Below, one piece after another: positions 60,531 through 64,000 of a DNA stretch of 64,000 bases. This DNA comes from Roseomonas mucosa (GTDB lineage Bacteria; Pseudomonadota; Alphaproteobacteria; Acetobacterales; Acetobacteraceae): contig CAMDWG010000009.1 in NCBI GenBank assembly GCA_945878375.1, forward strand, positions 62,001 to 126,000, given 5' to 3'. Below the pieces are notes generated by a model. The model was not told the origin of the DNA. It saw nothing but the letters and a program-made list of their open reading frames with translations, and did not search any database. Each line of letters begins with the position of its first letter. The first letter of the stretch is position 1. Both the position numbers and the translations under genes were made by a program.

Positions 60531-63005
60531 TCATCCGCGCAGCACCGCGCCGGTGGCCTTGGTCACGGCGGCCACGATCTTCTGCGCCGCGGCCTCGATC
60601 TCCGCATCCGTCAGCGTCCGTTCGCGCGGCTGCAGCGTGACCTGGATCGCGAGGCTCACCTTGCCCTCCGGAACCTTCTCGCCGGCGTAGCGGTCGAACA
60701 GCACGGCATCGGTGATCAGCGCCTTGTCGGCGCCCCTCGCGGCGCGCAGCAGCGCCTCCGCGCCGACGCCCGCATCCACCAGGAAGGCGAAGTCTCGGCG
60801 CAGCGGCTGGAATTGGGGCAGGTCGGGCGCGCCCTTCTTGCGCTTCTTAGGCTCCGCGACGGCATCGAGGAACACCTCGAAGGCCACGGCCGGGCCCTGG
60901 ATATCCAGCGCGGCACGGATCTGCGGATGCAATTCGCCGAAGGTGCCGAGCACGGTCTTCGGCCCCTGCCGCACCACGCCGGACCGCCCCGGATGGTAGA
61001 AGCCCGGCGCATCGGCCGTGACCTGGAGGGCGGCCATCGGCACGCCGAGCGCGGCCAGCACCGCCAGCATGTCGCCCTTGGCGTCGAGCCAATCCACCGC
61101 GCGCGCCGGCGCCGCCCAGTTCGGCGCCGTCATCCCCGCCCGCACCCCCGCCGCCGTGGCCAGCTGGCTGGTGGGGCCGGAGGTGTCGCGATAGGCGCCG
61201 CCGATCTCCGCCAGCGCCACATCGCCAAAGCCGCGCGCCGCGTTGCGCGCAGCCGCCATCGCGAGCGACGCAACCGGCGTCGGCCGCATCTGGTCGAGGT
61301 CGGAGGCGATCGGGTTTTCCAGCCGCAAGCTGTCCGGCGTCTCACCGAACAGCGCGGCGGTCCCGCGCGCGAGAAAGCCGTAGGTCACGCAATCCTGCAT
61401 CCCGCGCGCGGCCAGCACGCGGCGCGCGAGCGCCGCCCGGGTCTGCTTCGGGCTCAGCGCCGCGCGGGGGACGGGGGAGGCAACCGGTAGCGACACCGCC
61501 GGCACGGCATCGAGTCCGCCGAGGCGCAGCACCTCCTCCACCAGGTCGCATTCCGGCTCCATCGCCGCGCAGCCCTCGGCCGCGATGCGGGCGCGGTCTG
61601 CGGGCAGCGAGGGCGATTGCGCCAGCGGGCCATGGCCCGCGATGTCGTTGCGCCAGGGCGGCACCGCGACGGTGATCGCCTGCTCATCCCGCGCGACGGT
61701 GTGGAGGCCGAGCGCGGCGAGGCGCCGTTCTGCTTCCTCTCGCGGCAGGTCGAGGCCGCCGAGCCCAGCGATGCGCTCGAAGCGCAGCGTCGCGTTGCGC
61801 GCCCAGGCCGGTTCCGCACCGGCGGAGGACACCTCGGACGCCTCGCCGCCGCAGAGATCGAGGATCATCCGCGTTGCGGCGTCCAGCGCCTTCGGCAGCA
61901 GCGCCTGGTCCAGGCCGCGTTCGAAGCGGGACCGTGCATCGGTGCGGACATCATGCCGCCGGCCCGAAAGGGCCACGCGCACGGGATCGAACAGCGCGCA
62001 TTCGATGAAGCATTCGGTGGTGCCCTCGTCGCAGCCCGAATGCTCGCCGCCGATGATGCCGCCCAGCGCCTCGACGCCCTTGGCATCGGCGATCACGCCA
62101 TCCTCATCGGTCAGCGCATAGGTCTTGCCGTTCAGCGCGAGCAGTTCCTCGCCGGGGCGTGCCATTCGCATGGACAGCGTGGGGCCGGCGACCTTCGCCA
62201 CATCGAAGACATGCAGCGGGCGGCCGACGGCGAAGGTGAAGAAGTTCGTCACATCCACCAGCGCGTTGATCGGGCGCAGCCCGATGGCCGTCAGCCGGTC
62301 CTGCAGCCATTGCGGCGAAGGCCCGTTCTTCACGCCCCGCACCGCGCGGCCGAGCACCCAGGTGCAGGCGCGCGGATCCTGGATCTGCCAGGCGAGCGGG
62401 GAGGGGTAGGCCGCCGCGACCGGCGCCATGTCCCACGGCTTCAGCGTGCCAAGGCCCGCGGCGGCCAGATCGCGCGCGATGCCGCGGACCGAGAGCGCGT
62501 CGCCGCGGTTCGGCGTCACCTTGATCTCGATGATCGGATCATCGAGGCCGGCGTAATCCACATAGCGTGCGCCAACGGGCGCATCGGCGGGCAGTTCGAC
62601 GATGCCATTGTGGTCGTCGCCGAGCCCCATCTCCCGCGACGACAGCATCATCGCTTCGGATTTCACGCCGCGGATCTCGCCGATCTTCAGCGTGATGCCC
62701 GTCCCTGGGATGAAGGCGCCCGGCACCGCCGCGACGCCGACCAGCCCCGTGCGCGCATTCGGCGCGCCGCAGACCACCGAGTATTCGCGCGCATCGCCGA
62801 GATCGACGCGGAGCGCGCGAAGGCGATCGGCGTTCGGGTGCTGCACCGCCTCGATCACACGGGCGACGCGGAAGGAAGCGAGTGTGGCCGCGCGGTCTTC
62901 CACGCCTTCCACCTCGATGCCGATGGCGGAGAGGGTGGTCGTGATCTGATCGAGCGAAGCCTGCGTATCCAGGTGCTCGCGGAGCCAGGAGAGGGTGAAC
63001 TTCAT
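60531..63005 (-). CDS. pheT: Phenylalanyl-tRNA synthetase beta subunit
   Basis: This 824-residue subunit forms an alpha2-beta2 enzyme with PheS and charges tRNA-Phe. Domains are visible in order: the EMAP-like tRNA-binding domain (VVCGAPNARTGLVGVAAVPGA), the B3/B4 editing domain (LSMRMARPGEELLALNGKTY, then GGEHSGCDEGTTECFIECAL), the B5 DNA-binding-like domain and catalytic-core homology (FDRYAGEKVPEGKVSLAIQV), and the C-terminal FDX-ACB anticodon domain. ATG 63005 has GAGGG at about 9 bp. It follows pheS on the same strand after a 149-bp gap with repeat family 2. Confidence 0.97.
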   Translation of the reverse strand: MKFTLSWLREHLDTQASLDQITTTLSAIGIEVEGVEDRAATLASFRVARVIEAVQHPNADRLRALRVDLGDAREYSVVCGAPNARTGLVGVAAVPGAFIPGTGITLKIGEIRGVKSEAMMLSSREMGLGDDHNGIVELPADAPVGARYVDYAGLDDPIIEIKVTPNRGDALSVRGIARDLAAAGLGTLKPWDMAPVAAAYPSPLAWQIQDPRACTWVLGRAVRGVKNGPSPQWLQDRLTAIGLRPINALVDVTNFFTFAVGRPLHVFDVAKVAGPTLSMRMARPGEELLALNGKTYALTDEDGVIADAKGVEALGGIIGGEHSGCDEGTTECFIECALFDPVRVALSGRRHDVRTDARSRFERGLDQALLPKALDAATRMILDLCGGEASEVSSAGAEPAWARNATLRFERIAGLGGLDLPREEAERRLAALGLHTVARDEQAITVAVPPWRNDIAGHGPLAQSPSLPADRARIAAEGCAAMEPECDLVEEVLRLGGLDAVPAVSLPVASPVPRAALSPKQTRAALARRVLAARGMQDCVTYGFLARGTAALFGETPDSLRLENPIASDLDQMRPTPVASLAMAAARNAARGFGDVALAEIGGAYRDTSGPTSQLATAAGVRAGMTAPNWAAPARAVDWLDAKGDMLAVLAALGVPMAALQVTADAPGFYHPGRSGVVRQGPKTVLGTFGELHPQIRAALDIQGPAVAFEVFLDAVAEPKKRKKGAPDLPQFQPLRRDFAFLVDAGVGAEALLRAARGADKALITDAVLFDRYAGEKVPEGKVSLAIQVTLQPRERTLTDAEIEAAAQKIVAAVTKATGAVLRG

Positions 63006-63014
63006 TTTTTTATG

Positions 63015-63059
63015 CCCTCAAACGCTGGGCGGCCGCATCCGCGGCCTTGGCTTCGCCGC
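63015..63059. repeat. Intergenic repeat, family 2, copy B
   Basis: CCCTCAAACGCTGGGC followed by GCCGCATCCGCGGCC and TTGGCTTCGCCGC. It matches copy A at 46375-46421 in order and orientation. It is in the pheS-pheT gap, 10 bp before the pheT ATG. Confidence 0.5.
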
Positions 63060-63154
63060 GCCGCTGTCGCGCCAGCGGCGAAGTCGGTTGGGCGGCGGCG
63101 GCCGCGTTGCGGCCGCATCCTCGCAGGCCGGTGCCGATATGTGCGAAGTGCATG

Positions 63155-64000
63155 CTAGATGCCCTCATGCAGCGAAGCCGGCGCCAGCGGATCGGCGGCG
63201 TAATGCTTCAACCAGCGCAGGTCGCTTTCGTAGAAGGGGCGCAAATCCGGCATGCCGTGCTTCAGCATGGTGATGCGCTCGATCCCCATGCCGAAGGCGA
63301 AACCCTGCCACTCGCGCGGGTCGAGGCCGCAATTGGCCAACACCTTCGGATGCACCATGCCGCTGCCCAGGATCTCCAGCCAGTCGCCGCCGCCGCCCAA
63401 TTCGCCGGTCTTCCGGTTCCAGCCGATATCCACTTCCATCGAAGGCTCTGTGAAGGGGAAGTAGGACGACCGGAAGCGGACCGGCAGGTCGGAGATGCCG
63501 AAGAAGGCGCGCAGGAAATCCACCAGGCAGCCCTTGAGGTGACCCAGCGTGATCCCGCGGTCGATCACCAGCCCCTCCACCTGGTGGAACATCGGGCTGT
63601 GCGTCGCGTCATGATCGGCGCGATAGGTGCGGCCCGGCGCGATGATGCGGATCGGCGGCGGCTCGCCCAGCATGGTCCGGATCTGCAGCGGCGAGGTCTG
63701 GGTGCGGAGCACGCGGCGATGCCCGGCCTCATCGGTGCCGGGCATGTAGAAGGTGTCGTGGTCCTGCCGCGCCGGGTGGTGGTCCGGAATATTGAGCGCG
63801 CCGAAATTGTGCCAGTCGCTCTCGATATCCGGCCCGTCCACCACGCGAAAACCCATGGCGCCGAAGATCGCGGTCAGTTCCTCGATGGTGCGGCTGATCG
63901 GGTGGATGCCGCCGTCGGCCGCGGTGCCGGGCGCGAAGGGGCGGGGGGGGAGGGAGACGTCCACGCGCTCCGCCTTCAGCTTCGCGTCCAGCGCGGCGGC
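63155..64000 (-). CDS. pheS: Phenylalanyl-tRNA synthetase alpha subunit, 3' part
   Basis: This is the C-terminal 281 residues of PheS, running off the right edge; about 70-80 N-terminal residues are missing. The class II catalytic core is present: [59 protein letters not shown] and [20 protein letters not shown] (motif 3). An in-frame GTG at 63964 is internal, since the frame upstream ([10 protein letters not shown]) still matches the family. It leads the pheS-pheT operon. Confidence 0.95.
   Translation of the reverse strand, partial: AAALDAKLKAERVDVSLPPRPFAPGTAADGGIHPISRTIEELTAIFGAMGFRVVDGPDIESDWHNFGALNIPDHHPARQDHDTFYMPGTDEAGHRRVLRTQTSPLQIRTMLGEPPPIRIIAPGRTYRADHDATHSPMFHQVEGLVIDRGITLGHLKGCLVDFLRAFFGISDLPVRFRSSYFPFTEPSMEVDIGWNRKTGELGGGGDWLEILGSGMVHPKVLANCGLDPREWQGFAFGMGIERITMLKHGMPDLRPFYESDLRWLKHYAADPLAPASLHEGI

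Overview
The window is GC-rich (roughly 70% by eye) bacterial chromosome with tightly packed genes. The gene content points to an alphaproteobacterium, most likely Acetobacteraceae of the Roseomonas type: an alphaproteobacterial SspB, EipB (DUF1849), a zinc-less short L36, a PhrB-type iron-sulfur photolyase, many tripartite transport proteins and an NdvA-like exporter. The family-level placement is inference from gene content, not a measured result. No rRNA, CRISPR array, intact transposase or prophage was found.

Layout. 1-5.4 kb: the 3' end of a tartrate/D-malate-type dehydrogenase, a small protein behind an iron-box-like site, an Asp/Glu racemase, two divergent TauE/SafE exporters and a ThiP/FbpB-type permease. 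5.4-11.9 kb: the matching binding protein, an unknown gene with an AT-rich upstream region, citrate synthase (gltA), a secreted thermonuclease-like protein, a CHAD protein and a SixA-like phosphatase. 12-16.2 kb: an SDR lacking the usual catalytic Tyr, a DUF6134 protein, a 4Fe-4S photolyase, a lipoprotein and sspB. 16.3-21.9 kb: the rod-shape operon mreB-mreC-mreD-mrdA-rodA. 22.0 kb: tRNA-Lys(CTT). 22.2-29 kb: class I fumarase, RidA, VOC protein, DUF4332 protein, class II fumarase, ribbon-helix-helix protein and parE. 29-38.9 kb: a TAXI-type TRAP transporter, an NdvA-like exporter, a CBS protein, a three-part DctPQM TRAP transporter and a ferric-iron binding protein behind a perfect Fur-like palindrome. 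39-41.3 kb: a LysR regulator divergent from a small protein and a third TauE. 41.6-45 kb: a lower-GC restriction-modification cassette, a PD-(D/E)XK nuclease plus a DUF1156 methyltransferase that is split by one in-frame TAA. 45-64 kb: rnd, aspS, eipB, asparaginase, a thioesterase, a MATE pump, a secreted alpha/beta hydrolase lacking its nucleophile Ser, rpmJ, a 164-bp inverted-repeat element, tandem paralogous lipoproteins, a stress protein, lepA, an MFS transporter, a small two-gene membrane cassette, pheT and the 3' part of pheS.

How the parts fit. Most genes are housekeeping (TCA cycle: gltA and two unrelated fumarases; cell shape; translation: aspS, pheST, lepA, rpmJ, tRNA-Lys; chromosome decatenation: parE) or uptake of organic acids and iron. 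Iron recurs: a 19-bp 8-3-8 palindrome lies upstream of the ferric binding protein, and a 14/19 match to it overlaps the start of a promoter near 870.

The parts least explained by known genes are the split restriction-modification cassette, the 164-bp symmetric hairpin element after rpmJ with a following lipoprotein gene that has no ATG or GTG, two families of repeated intergenic sequence, and the lower-GC two-gene membrane cassette next to pheT. I saw no clearly new multi-gene system; the last item and the R-M cassette are the best candidates to follow.
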